A stretch of DNA of 64,000 nucleotides. Source: Dipteris shenzhenensis (lineage: Eukaryota > Polypodiophyta > Polypodiopsida > Gleicheniales). The position numbers were made by a program, and so were the translations under genes. Of this stretch, positions 1 to 9,690 are shown piece after piece. The notes under the pieces are model-generated. The model saw only the letters and a program-made list of their open reading frames with translations, made no database searches and was not told where the DNA came from. The stretch lies in assembly GCA_047967505.1 (NCBI GenBank), contig CM106539.1, one strand, 5' to 3'. Numbering within the stretch: position 1 is the stretch's first letter; each line of letters starts with the position of its first letter.

Positions 1-740
1 CCTGCAGATTTGGGGTCTCCCACCAACTATCCTTCCACGGCTAGGAGGAACAAATAGTTGTTGATGCACCACCCTTTGCTTTGTCCACAGAGGGTGAGTC
101 AGGGCCTAAGATCAGGCCGAGAGGCGTAGTCAATGGACAACAGGTGAATATTCATGTACTACCCCTTGTTGGTCTCGAGGGACGAAGAGAAACCTCCTCG
201 AGTTTCCAATTTAACTGCTTGTTTATCCCTCATTACAAATTGGATACAAATACGATGGTTTCCCTCAAGAAACCCAAGCGAGAAACGGCCAAAATAACCG
301 TGAGCAACTACGATGTTGTAGGTCTCTTCCTCTTGACGGAACTTGTAACCTGTCCCATCGAGACATCTGAGGGTATGAATGCTATAGCTTGGGCTCAAAG
401 CAAAAAAAGGCTTCCATGCAACATCACGCGCGCTCAAGGCATTTTCCGGCTCTCATCCTTTTTGAAAACGCCAAGCTTCAGTAAAAGCCTGTGATGGAAC
501 ATATATGGAAATAGAAGTTTTGAGGAGGGAGAGTGATAGAAACGGGGATTTAACCAAATGGGGGGAAGGAGGTTCAATTATGTTCGTCTAGTGGGTTTTG
601 TTTCCCCCAAGAGATGTGCGGCCTTTCAATGAGCTAAGTAGAATCGAAGATCAACGTAAAGTAAGATGAATCATTCTAACAGAACATCCCTCCCTGTGGG
701 GGGAAAGGTAGAGCCGATACTGCAAAAACTGGGGGCTCTG
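1..740 (-). other. Unrecognised region with a possible minus-strand coding stretch (about 159-437)
   Basis: Only one open stretch looks protein-like here: a minus-strand frame across about 437-159 (roughly 92 codons, no internal stop, balanced composition). It contains the runs RDVAWKPFFALSPSYS and YNIVVAHGYFGRFSLGF. I do not recognise the family. The frame is interrupted upstream by a stop near 450, so it would be one exon or a decayed fragment of a larger gene running off the left edge. A plus-strand frame over 81-494 is equally open but looks less protein-like. No LTR, terminal repeat or RNA gene was seen. Confidence 0.2.
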
Positions 741-874
741 GTCGCACGATGTCGAATTTAGGTTTGTAGGGGATTTTTGCATAAAAATGATGCACATGGT
801 TGCTAGGGTCGCACGATGTCGAATTTAGGTTTGTAGGGGATTTTTGCATAAAAATGATGCACATGGTTGCTAGG
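741..874. repeat. Tandem duplication, 2 copies of a 67 bp unit
   Basis: The unit starting GTCGCACGATGTCGAATTTA occurs at 741-807 and again at 808-874, head to tail and apparently identical by eye. Identity implies a recent duplication or local replication slippage. There is no coding content in the unit. Confidence 0.9.
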
Positions 875-968
875 GTCTCAGTGGCCTCCCAAATATGATT
901 TTTTTTAAATATCATTTTTCTTCTGTGAAAAACCTTATTCTTATTAATTCATGAAAAATGATGTTTTA

Positions 969-2279
969 TTAATTTATATAATCTTTGGGTTTTGATGTGA
1001 TATGTTGGTTGCAGGATATTTTATGGGTTGATGAATATACCAGAGCCACATTAAATATACATTTAATAGTCATGAGGTCAGTGGCTAGACGCCATTCTAC
1101 ACAGTAGAATCCATAGCCCTCAACTTCAAGTAGCTCACCATTGTTATGACCTTTGATCACACTTGGGATATTGGTTTGGTAAAAAAACCACTTCAAAATT
1201 GAATGTGACTCTTTCGGCACCTGCAAAAAAAACTCACATGTTATTTCAAAATTTTCAAAGTCTTTTTGCATTATTGCATTAAAATTCAAATTTCCATCAT
1301 ACCTAAAAGGCAGCCAACCACCAAATTTCATGTTCTGATTGCACACTGAACTATCTTGCATCATCAAGCTCAACTTCAAGGTCCAGTATTCTATTCATCA
1401 TTGTCAAACTAACTCTTTGTAATTTTTTACCTTTGACCACCTCACTTTCATCAAGCTTTAGTACAATCTTCAGAGTACCATTGCATTCCTCCATAGGCAT
1501 ATCATAAAACTTCACCATGGCTTGCAGAATTCTTTGAGCATCCATCACAAAGTTATTGTTGACTGTCAATTCCAATTCTTTAGACTCTCCAGCCTTTGTT
1601 TTCAAAGTTAGTGTAATACATACATGCTGGGGCTCACCCACTAAATCAAGTATGCCCAAATTGAGTGTATGCCTGGCCTTATCAACATCAGTCAGTTTAG
1701 GAAGCGGGGCTTTAACTTTTGCTCCCACAAAAAGACATGGTGTTTTTAAGCTCTTAAATATGAGCCGATATGCCCTTGTACTTATCAACACAACTACACA
1801 AAATGAACTACAAACTAACTGTTTCTTCAAAGTTACATCATTAACAAACAAATCTCGTCTACATAATCACCGTGTTGCATTGTTCCAAAGATCATCTCAC
1901 CTGAACCTCCATACAAGCTGTCTAGATGGACCCCAAACCTTCACAAATGGTTTGAAATCATGCACCCTTAGAGATTGCAGCAGGGAAAGTGACTAGTATT
2001 GAGAGATGGGCAAAATAAAGATTGATTTTCATGCATCAGCAACTGCAATGCCTGAAAGTCAATCTTCTTTGATCCTTTCTCAAAGAATCTCATCCAGTAG
2101 CTCCTTCTAAGCTCCAAACACCTTGCATCATTCATGGCTCGCTTAGAACATTGATTGCCTTGTCTTCTTGAATGAAATGATTTCAGATCGTGAGAGAATC
2201 TCAGATGAGCTCGAGGAAGTGGCAAGATTTGAAGGAGAAGCGCCCAAAATAGAGAAAGGAGAAGCAAGAGGTGGCTCAT
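969..2279 (-). CDS. Unrecognised gene or gene remnant, possible multi-exon
   Basis: Three minus-strand coding-like blocks lie in order: about 2279-1968, 1851-1351 and 1220-969. The middle block (about 166 codons) has convincing protein texture, with stretches such as NNNFVMDAQRILQAMVKFYD and GTLKIVLKLDESEVVKGKK. The last contains LLEVEGYGFYCVEWRLATDL. Splice-like signals fit a spliced gene: a donor GTGAGA on the minus strand at about 1900, and an acceptor with a T-rich tract ending in GCAG near 1220. However, the middle block ends in an in-frame TAG near 1350, so it may be a pseudogene. The first block begins with a leucine-rich hydrophobic run (LLLLLSLFWALLL). I cannot name a family. It would be divergent to the ORMDL gene. 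Confidence 0.3.
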
Positions 2280-3058
2280 ATAGATACTCTATGGTTTTTT
2301 ACACACACACACATCTATCTATATCTATACTATATATAATTGACTTTGTTCTCTTTTTAAAACTCGACGCTCTCTCTACACTTGTCATCTTCACAAAGCT
2401 CGATTAAAAAAAACAAAGAACAGGTGCCATCAAAGAAAAGGTTCTATGAAGAGCTAGGGATCCCTTCACCATCATTGGCATCCATGGCTTCCCTCCTTGC
2501 ATCTTCTCTTAGCCTCCCTTGAATCCCTCTTTCCAAGAGCTTGGATTGGGCCTTTGCTCCCATGGAATCCAACACAAAAGGTCAAGTAGAAGTAGTAGCA
2601 GCAGTAAGAGTTGATGCCGCGGTGAATGCCTTCCAACTCGCTTTGCTGCTTTCTCGGACTTGACGGCCGTCAACAATCAATCACTGCCCCTCTGTTCATC
2701 CCCCGATTTGCTGAAATTGTGGCTCTCTCTTGCACACTCGAATCTTGATGCGCAATTGAAGCAAGGGCTTCTTCATGCCATGCATAAGCAAAGCAGGGGC
2801 CTCTACTATACACACACATATATATGTATGTGCTCCCCCCGGCCACCTCGCCCCTCTCCCCCCCCCCCCAAAAAAAAAAAAAAGATGGTCAAAATCAAAG
2901 TTGACCAAAGGAGGAAGGGTGGTACGTGGTCGTCTTCTTCATCGTCTAATTCAAGTTTGAGCTTCCCATTTTATTCTTCATTCATCAGCTTCTTCGTTTT
3001 CCATTTTCAAGCTGCTTCTTCTGCATATCAACAGAGCTCTCTTCTTGCCATAGCTTCC
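2280..3058 (+). promoter_or_regulatory. Upstream region and likely 5' UTR of the ORMDL gene
   Basis: This stretch separates the minus-strand candidate gene (starting about 2279) from the ORMDL start codon. A TATA-like run TATATATAAT lies at 2329-2338, after a short CA repeat at about 2301-2312. A long homopolymer pair, poly-C then poly-A, sits at about 2860-2884. The 150 bp before the ATG are pyrimidine-rich (TCTTCTTCATCG type), as is common in plant 5' UTRs. No other gene is seen. The reading frame stays open upstream of the ATG, but the upstream codons do not resemble ORMDL. Confidence 0.4.
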
Positions 3059-6034
3059 ATGGAACGCCTCTCCCCCTCCCGTCTCTACGTACGTGCTATC
3101 CCTCCCGCTGACATCAACAAGAACACCGCCTGGTTCCTTTACCCTGGAGTCTGGACCATCTACATTCTCATCCTTTTCTTCTTGTGGCTCGTCGTGCTAT
3201 CCATTTTCCACTGCAGTGCTGGCACCGCTTGGGCCGTTGTCAACCTGCTTCATTTTGCGGTGAGCATTTTCAAACGTTTTGCTGCTTTCGTTGCCGTTTT
3301 TGCAACTTCTCTTCTTGATCCGACGTTCTGCTGGGTTTTGCTCCGTTTTAGGCCCGTTTGAAGTGAGTATCGTATCTGGAGGCTTGCATTCTGGTGTTAA
3401 TGGTGTGCGATTTCCGATTCGATCACTTGTGCCTTTACTCTGGCTTTCAAAACTTCGACAGAAATCAACGTTCCAGATTCCTTTTCGGTGCCTGTGTTCC
3501 AGTTTACGTTCGATATCCCATTGGCGTCAAGGCCTCGGGTCGTCTTTACAATAATTTGCCTTGCGCTGTATTCTTTGTGGATTCTACATCGTTTTCGATC
3601 TCTTTTAATGTGCGTTTGATGCAGTGCTTTCATGTAATTCCAATTATTCAGTGCACTTTCGTTCTTTAGTGACCATAGAGCTATAGATTGCATTTGTTAA
3701 CTTGTTAAACGTGTGGATGCGCATTTCGCTGGCGTCGTTTGCTTCGTCGTCCGCTTCACTCGTCTTGCTGTTTTAGGTGCCGGTTTTGCGATTCTTCTTC
3801 TGATCCTACCTTTTGCTGGCTTTCACTTCGTTTCAGGCCCGTTTGAAATGACTATCGTATCTGGAGCTTGTATTGTGGTGCTATGGTGTGCGAGTTCCAA
3901 TTCGATTACTTGTGGCTTTACTCTTTCTTTCGATACTTCAGAAATCAACGTTTGAGATTCCGTTTTTGGCGCCTGTTTGCGATCAGTTTAGCTTATATGC
4001 GCCATTGGCGTGAGGGCCTCGGGTCGGCTGGAAAATAATTTGCCTCGCGCTGTATTCTTTGTGGATTCAAGAGCGTATTCGATCTTTTTTAATGTGCGTT
4101 TGATACAGTGCTTAATGTGATACCATTATTCAGCGCACTTTCGCGCTTTAGTGGCCATTGTGTTAATAGATTGATTACATTTGTTAACTTCGTAAACGTG
4201 TGGATGCACGTTTCGCTGACGTCGCTTTCTTCGTCGTCCGTTTGATTCATTTTGCGGTGAGCATTTTCAAACGTCTTGTTGCTTTCGGTGCCGGTTCTGC
4301 GATTTTTTGACCTTTTATTGCTTTCGCTCCGTTGTAGACCCGTTTGAAATCAGTATCGTTTCTGAAGCTTGTATTCTGGTGCTATAATATAGTGCGATTT
4401 CCGATTCGATTACTCGTGACTTTAATCTTTCTTTCGACTCTTCATTGCTGGCTGTGTGCGAGTTTAGGTTAGATGTCCCAAAAGCCTTTAGATTGAAGAA
4501 ATTGGTATTCGATCTTTTTGAACTAACGTCTGATGCAGTACTTACAAATGATTCCGTTATTCAGTACACTTTCGTACTTTAGTGACCATTGTGTTAATAT
4601 ATACATTTGCTAACTTCGTAAACGTGTGAATACACATTTCTTGTGTATATTCTGTTGCGGAATTTTTGGATCTGACCACGTTGGAATGTGTACCCTCGGT
4701 AATTCCCTGCAGCCTTTGTATCATCCCGAACGCAAGCTTCCTCATGGACATTGACTATGCTCAGCCTAGCGTGGTTTTAGACTCAAAGAAGTTTCAAAGG
4801 CACATCATAACATATTCCGAAACTGTACAGGAGCAACTCCGTTTAATCCAATGCTTTTTATTCTTTTGGGAACTTTGTTTAAGTGCCTTGTGCCATATGG
4901 TTGATAGATTGCTCTCATGTTTTCAATAGAGAGTTTTCTCACTCCTTGGCAGTGGATTCCTGTCTTTTTCTATTGGCTGTCTAAGTAGCACGTAGGAGTT
5001 GTCATCTCAAGTAGAGCTTATGTTATAAATGTTCTTTGTGTGTTTAGTTATGCACAATGAGGTTAGCTGCAATTATCTGTTGAATGACACACATTTTATA
5101 TAACTTTGCTCATTGCTGTGTTATGTTTCCATAGATTACATATTGGTCATTTCATTGGAGGAAGGGATCTCCTTTTGCTGAAGATCAAGGGATGTATAAC
5201 AAATTAACCTGGTGGGAGCAGTTGGAGGATGGAAGGCAAATGACCCGTAACAGAAAATTTTTAACGATAGTCCCGATGCTTCTGTAAGTACAATTCCTAG
5301 CCTTCATATCTTTCATAAAACATTTTCCCTTTCTGTGGTTGCGGGTGACTATGTGAGGCATGAAAATGAACAATGCAATTTTGTTCATCATTCATGAATA
5401 GCTCGCTGTAAAGACGAGTAGCAAATTTTGTGCTCACTGGAATCACTTCACAATTTATCTAGGCATATGACATTTTTGTCTTATGGTTGCATTGACGGAA
5501 GTAGTTTTGTGCTGTCTAGGTGAGGTCCTTTTCAAAAGGGTTGAAGCAAAGTTAAGGAGAGTCTGAGGAAATGCTTTTGGCACAGTACTGCATTTGTACG
5601 TTTGATTGTATATCTGATATAGAGTTAGCACTCACTTGATGGATGCATGGCATGCTGAGAGAGATGGTGTTTGGTCATGTTAAGCGGACTGCCTTTTGAA
5701 GCTTTGATCCCGATGTCAAGCTGGTGTGCAACAATATAGATGCTCTAGGTCTCTTACCATGGTTGAGGAGACTGCATTGTACATTGTAGTGGTGAAATCA
5801 ACTTGAAACAATATTTCGGGACAAAGTCTAGCTCCCCTTTAATGCCTGACAGCACCATTGATATATTTTTGGGTGAATTTCTGTGGCAGATACTTGGTTG
5901 CTTGCTATACAACGAACTACAGGAACCCTTGGTTTGTTCTCAACACAGTGGCTGTGCTTGTATTGGTGATTGCAAAGCTTCCAATCATGCATAAAGTAAG
6001 AATATTTGGCATCAATTCTGATTATCCAACTTAA
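3059..6034 (+). CDS. ORM1: ORMDL family protein (ORM1/ORM2-like), three exons
   Basis: This is an ER-membrane protein that restrains serine palmitoyltransferase, the first enzyme of sphingolipid synthesis, in response to ceramide. Coding exons are 3059-3259, 5135-5283 and 5890-6034, giving 164 residues; plant ORMs are about 155-165. Introns are GT-AG: GTGAGC...CCATAG (1875 bp) and GTAAGT...GGCAG (606 bp). Conserved blocks are readable across the junctions: LYVRAIPPADINKNTAWF (9-26), YPGVWTIYILILFFLWL (28-44), WSFHWRKGSPFAEDQGMYN (71-89), LTWWEQLEDGRQMTRNRKFL (91-110) and the C-terminal KVRIFGIN. N22 of INKNT aligns with the Asn that senses ceramide in animal ORMDL3. Hydrophobic segments lie at about 31-50, 56-72 and 109-145. 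The start was chosen because LYVRAIPP follows closely, as in plant homologues; the open frame further upstream is unlike the family. Intron 1 is swollen by a tandem triplication. Confidence 0.95.
3251..4640 (+). repeat. Intronic tandem repeat, 3 imperfect copies of about 485-500 bp
   Basis: The block around GGCCCGTTTGAA recurs at 3351, 3836 and 4337 (third copy GACCCGTTTGAAAT), giving periods of 485 and 501 bp. Further anchors recur in register, among them GAAATCAACGTT, TAATGTGCGTTTGAT, AACGTGTGGATGC and TTCGTCGTCCG. The first copy starts in the end of ORMDL exon 1. The third copy (from about 4247) repeats CATTTTGCGGTGAGCATTTT, that is, the last codons of exon 1 plus the donor site. The middle copy has lost that piece. 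Copies differ by many substitutions and small indels, so the triplication is old. Confidence 0.85.
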
Positions 6035-8072
6035 GGGTATACCTTGTCAGTCATGTCAAGAAATTTTGGCATTAAGGCTGACTATCCAATATAGTGTATA
6101 CCTGTCAGCTTGTGCAACTTGTGCATGTAGAAGTTTGAAAAGAGGAATTATTTGTACAGGGACTTGCCTTACGAACTTGTAAATGAGGTGGGTTTTGTTT
6201 TCCACCAGTCACTCATGTTTACAGATTTGAGGTGCATATGTACGCACGTATACCTGATTGTCTGCAGACTACAAATGTATATGTCATGTCTGTATACACA
6301 TTGCAGTAAATACATTTTCAAACAGAATGTTTACAGCTAATTGGAGTATCTTATGTGTTGGTGTGAATTAGTTATACTGTGCATAAAAATTAACTTGTCA
6401 GGGTTGTAAGGGAATTCTACATTGCAGATGGTGCTTTTTGAGCAACCAACAGGAACAAAGAAACCTATAGGAAAGAGCAAATACTTTATATTTATGGCGG
6501 TAATAGCATCAATATATTGCACTGGGTTCTTTTTGGGTCTTACATTAATTGCAACCTATAGAGAATATGGATATCTGTGTATATTAATTGACTGAGGGTA
6601 GAGACAATGGCATGCAAGTGTCTCTGAAATAACTAGATCTACATAAAAGGAATCTAAATTTGTCTAAATTTGCACATCATGACAAGTCTTTGTTAGAGAG
6701 AGTTTGTAAGAGGACATAATGGCACGTGGATGGTATTGAGTTCGGATCCTATAAGATGAGCAACTATTGTCTCAACCTCCCCCCATACTTGTTCTTTTCG
6801 ATAAAAAATGTGCCAATTACGAACACCCAAATAGACTGGCACAAATTATATGTCATATGAGAGCAAGAGTAGAAGATAATATCGAAAGCAACCTGTCAAT
6901 GTGCATTGATGCCAAATTGATGAATTGCACTTTGGACCTTCTTCCACACACTTCGCACTAAAGGAACTTCCGAAGAACAAACTTCCCCCCGGCCACCCCC
7001 CGAGTTGTGGAATCTACATACGTGCCACTCTAGCTTTCCAACCTTCTTTAAAGGTGCGCATCTTCCAAGCCTTGCATAATCCAAGAGCGGGAAAGAGACA
7101 TTGATAAGTTTGAGGCGTCCTCATTTTACTTGCGGAGGATCTACTTCGATTATCTACTTGCGGGGGATCTACTTACTGGTTGTGAATTGGTGGGCCAACT
7201 ATCCTCTTAAAACATAGTCCCCCCACACATGACCAATCTCACCTTATAGAAAACCCATAAATGCTTCCATTGGCATAACTCTTTGCTATTCTCAGATTTA
7301 GCCATGCCAAAAGACCTCCATTTACTTGAATAACCCGAGACCATCATATGGATTCTTCAAGGCTACTGTCACCTTGAAGGCCACCCTTGTTGTTTCTAAG
7401 AATACTGCCAAATAGCTTTTGCCAGCAGCTTACCAGGTTCTTGGCAAGATCAGAACCATGGACTTTGAAAGGGACGAGTTGCATGACCTGTCTATGACGG
7501 ACTCAGCTAGGTCGCTACTTGCATATGCTAGTACAAACTTATTGTGGTCTCTGATTGGATATTTCTTTGGACATGGCTAAGATTGAGGCCACAAATCTTG
7601 TAGTGAATGAAGTCGAGGATCTTGTAGAAGACAATAGAGGAGAGGTGAAAGTTGAGGGACAAACCTTGCGGATACTCTCTTGGAGAAGTGGTTCATGTAG
7701 GCAGTGCCTCTTTCATCCAACCATGTCAGAGACATCAATGCAAAAGACTAGTGGCCACTTACAAAAATGTGGCTACTCGGCAACCTCCTTCAAAATTGGG
7801 AGGGTGGGGTTATTGGGCAAGGCATGCTAAGAGAGGGACCCACATGGCACATCTCCTAGCTCCCCCTCCACTGCAGCTCCTCCTACCACATGGCAACTCT
7901 TTATTAAGAAATAGAAAAAAAGCATCTCATTTATTGGAGGAACCATGCCATATGCATCTAGTATAATGATGGACAAAGTTAAGATAGGCATAACATAAGG
8001 TTGACATGCCAGATGGGGCTGTGCAAGGTTCTCAGGAAAAAAATTCGCTTCGGCATGCTAGGCAAGGGATGG
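6035..8072. other. ORMDL downstream region; no further gene recognised
   Basis: The first few hundred bases are presumably the ORMDL 3' UTR; a clear polyadenylation signal was not fixed. Beyond that I see only short frames (for example 7555-7830 and 7652-7966, overlapping in different frames) with no recognisable motif. Sequence composition is ordinary for the window. A near-repeat of the phrase GGCAAGG/GCATGCTA occurs at about 7815-7830 and 8053-8066, just outside the fold-back element. Confidence 0.4.
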
Positions 8073-9429
8073 CTTAACGACGGCCCATGGGCTTCACAAA
8101 AATTTTGAAGATAGGGAGCTCCACCTCAAAACCACTAGCATAACTTGTGTATGGTGCAGCGATCACCTCTTACCCTTTGTACATCCCCAAAGCCATTATG
8201 GCGGCAACCAAACATACCCTGCCCAACGAGGAAGGCAAGAGTGGAAGCAATTAAGGAAACGGAGCGGGGAGGGGGAGGGGGGAGGGGTGAAGAAAGAGGA
8301 GTTGCCACGAGGGGGGAGGGGGACGGGGACGACAGGGAGGGGGGCTCGTGGTGGTGAGGGAAGGAGAAGGAGGCTCCATGGGGGAGTCTACAACATTGTT
8401 GGGAACATGGGCGAGGGGATCCATGGGCACGAGGATCCATGGGCAAAGGGATCCATGGGTGAGAGGGATCCATCAGTAAGAGGATCCATGGGCGAGGGGA
8501 TCAGGAGAAGGAGGCTCCATGGGGGAGTCGACAACATTGTTGGCAACATGGGCGAGGGGAACCATGGGCGAGAGGATCCATGGGCGAGGGCATCCATGGG
8601 CGAGGGGCGAGGGGGTCCATGGGCGAGAGGATCCATGGGCAAGGGGATCAGGAGAAGGAGGCTCCATGGGGGAGTCGACAACATTGTTGGGAACATGGGC
8701 AAGTACCATGGCGAAGCTGCACCATACACAAGTTATGCTAGTGGTTTCGAGGTGGAGCTGCTTCTCCTCCCCGCCATGGCGAAGCTGCACCACCTTCTCC
8801 TCTCCACCATGGTGCCTGCCCATGTTCCCAACAATGTTGTCGACTCCCCATGGAGCCTCCTTCTCCTAATCCCCACGCCCATGGATCCTCTCACCCATGG
8901 ATCTCCTCACCCTCGCCTATGGATACCCTCGCCCATGGATCCTCTCGTCGCCCATGGATCCCCTCGCCCATGTTCCCAACAATGTTGTCGACTCCCCCAT
9001 GGAGTGTCCTTCTCCTGATCCCCTCTCCCATGGATCCTCTTGCCAACGGATCCCCCCTCTCCTTGATCCTCTTGCCCATGGATCCCCTCGTCCATGAAAC
9101 CTCTTGCCCATGGATCCCCTTGCCCATGTTCCCAACAATGTTGTCGACTCTCCCATGGAGCCTACTTCTCCTTCCCTTGCCACGAGCCCCCATCCTCGTC
9201 CCCCTCCCTCCCTCACGGCAACTCCTCTTTTTTCCCCCCTCCCCCTCCTCGCTCCATTTCCTTAATTGCTTCCACTCTTGCCTTCCTCGTGGGCGGGGTC
9301 TGTTTGGCTGGCCGCCATAGTACAAAGGGTCAAAGGTGATCGATGCACCATACACAGGTTATGCTAGTGGTTTCGAGGTGGAGCTCCCCATCTTCAAAAA
9401 TTTTGTGAAGCCCATGGGCCGTCGTTAAG
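8073..9429. mobile_element. Fold-back type element: long inverted repeat with minisatellite arms
   Basis: The outer ends are inverted copies: CTTAACGACGGCCCATGGGC at 8073-8092 matches the reverse complement of 9410-9429. Continuing inward, both arms carry TTCACAAAATTTTTGAAGAT-type sequence, a GAGCTCCACCTC...CATAACTTGTGTATGGTGCA block and then a G-rich (left) or C-rich (right) minisatellite built on GGGCGAGGGGATCCAT. A longer module containing CTCCATGGGGGAGTCGACAA appears three times in the left arm (about 8370, 8511, 8657) and three times inverted in the right arm (about 8821, 8964, 9121). The centre of symmetry is near 8755, so each arm is about 675 bp. The open frames running through it are products of the repeat, not genes. 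No target-site duplication was found. Confidence 0.75.
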
Positions 9430-9504
9430 AGGCTACAAGTTGTGGCTTAAAGATTTGTGAAGAGAGACAATAATATATATATTAAATAAACTAATTTAGT
9501 ATAT

Positions 9505-9506
9505 AT

Positions 9507-9569
<63 letters not shown>

Positions 9570-9690
9570 CTCTCTCTCCTCTCTCTCTCCTGTCTCCTCT
9601 CCCTCCCTCTTTCTCTCTCTATCTCTCTCTCTCTCTATATATATATATGTGTGTGTGTGTCTGTGTGTGTGTGTGTGTGTGTGCACACGT
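9505..9690. repeat. Compound microsatellite (CT)n, (TA)n, (GT)n
   Basis: A pure CT run spans about 9511-9566, then degenerate CT-rich sequence to about 9635, then a short TA run and a GT run to about 9682. It lies directly downstream of the fold-back element. The apparent arginine/glutamate-rich reading frame on the minus strand is an artefact of this repeat. Confidence 0.95.

Noticed and set aside
2660-3058. Upstream extension of the ORMDL frame, adding about 130 residues
   Set aside because: The extra residues do not resemble ORMDL and include repeat-encoded Pro and Lys runs; plant homologues begin close to the LYVRAIPP motif.
8145-9355. Many long open frames on both strands over the fold-back element
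   Set aside because: They arise from the GGATCCATGGGC-type minisatellite, which lacks stops in several frames. The translations are low-complexity (MDPLAHGSP and GEGIHGR types) and mirror each other.
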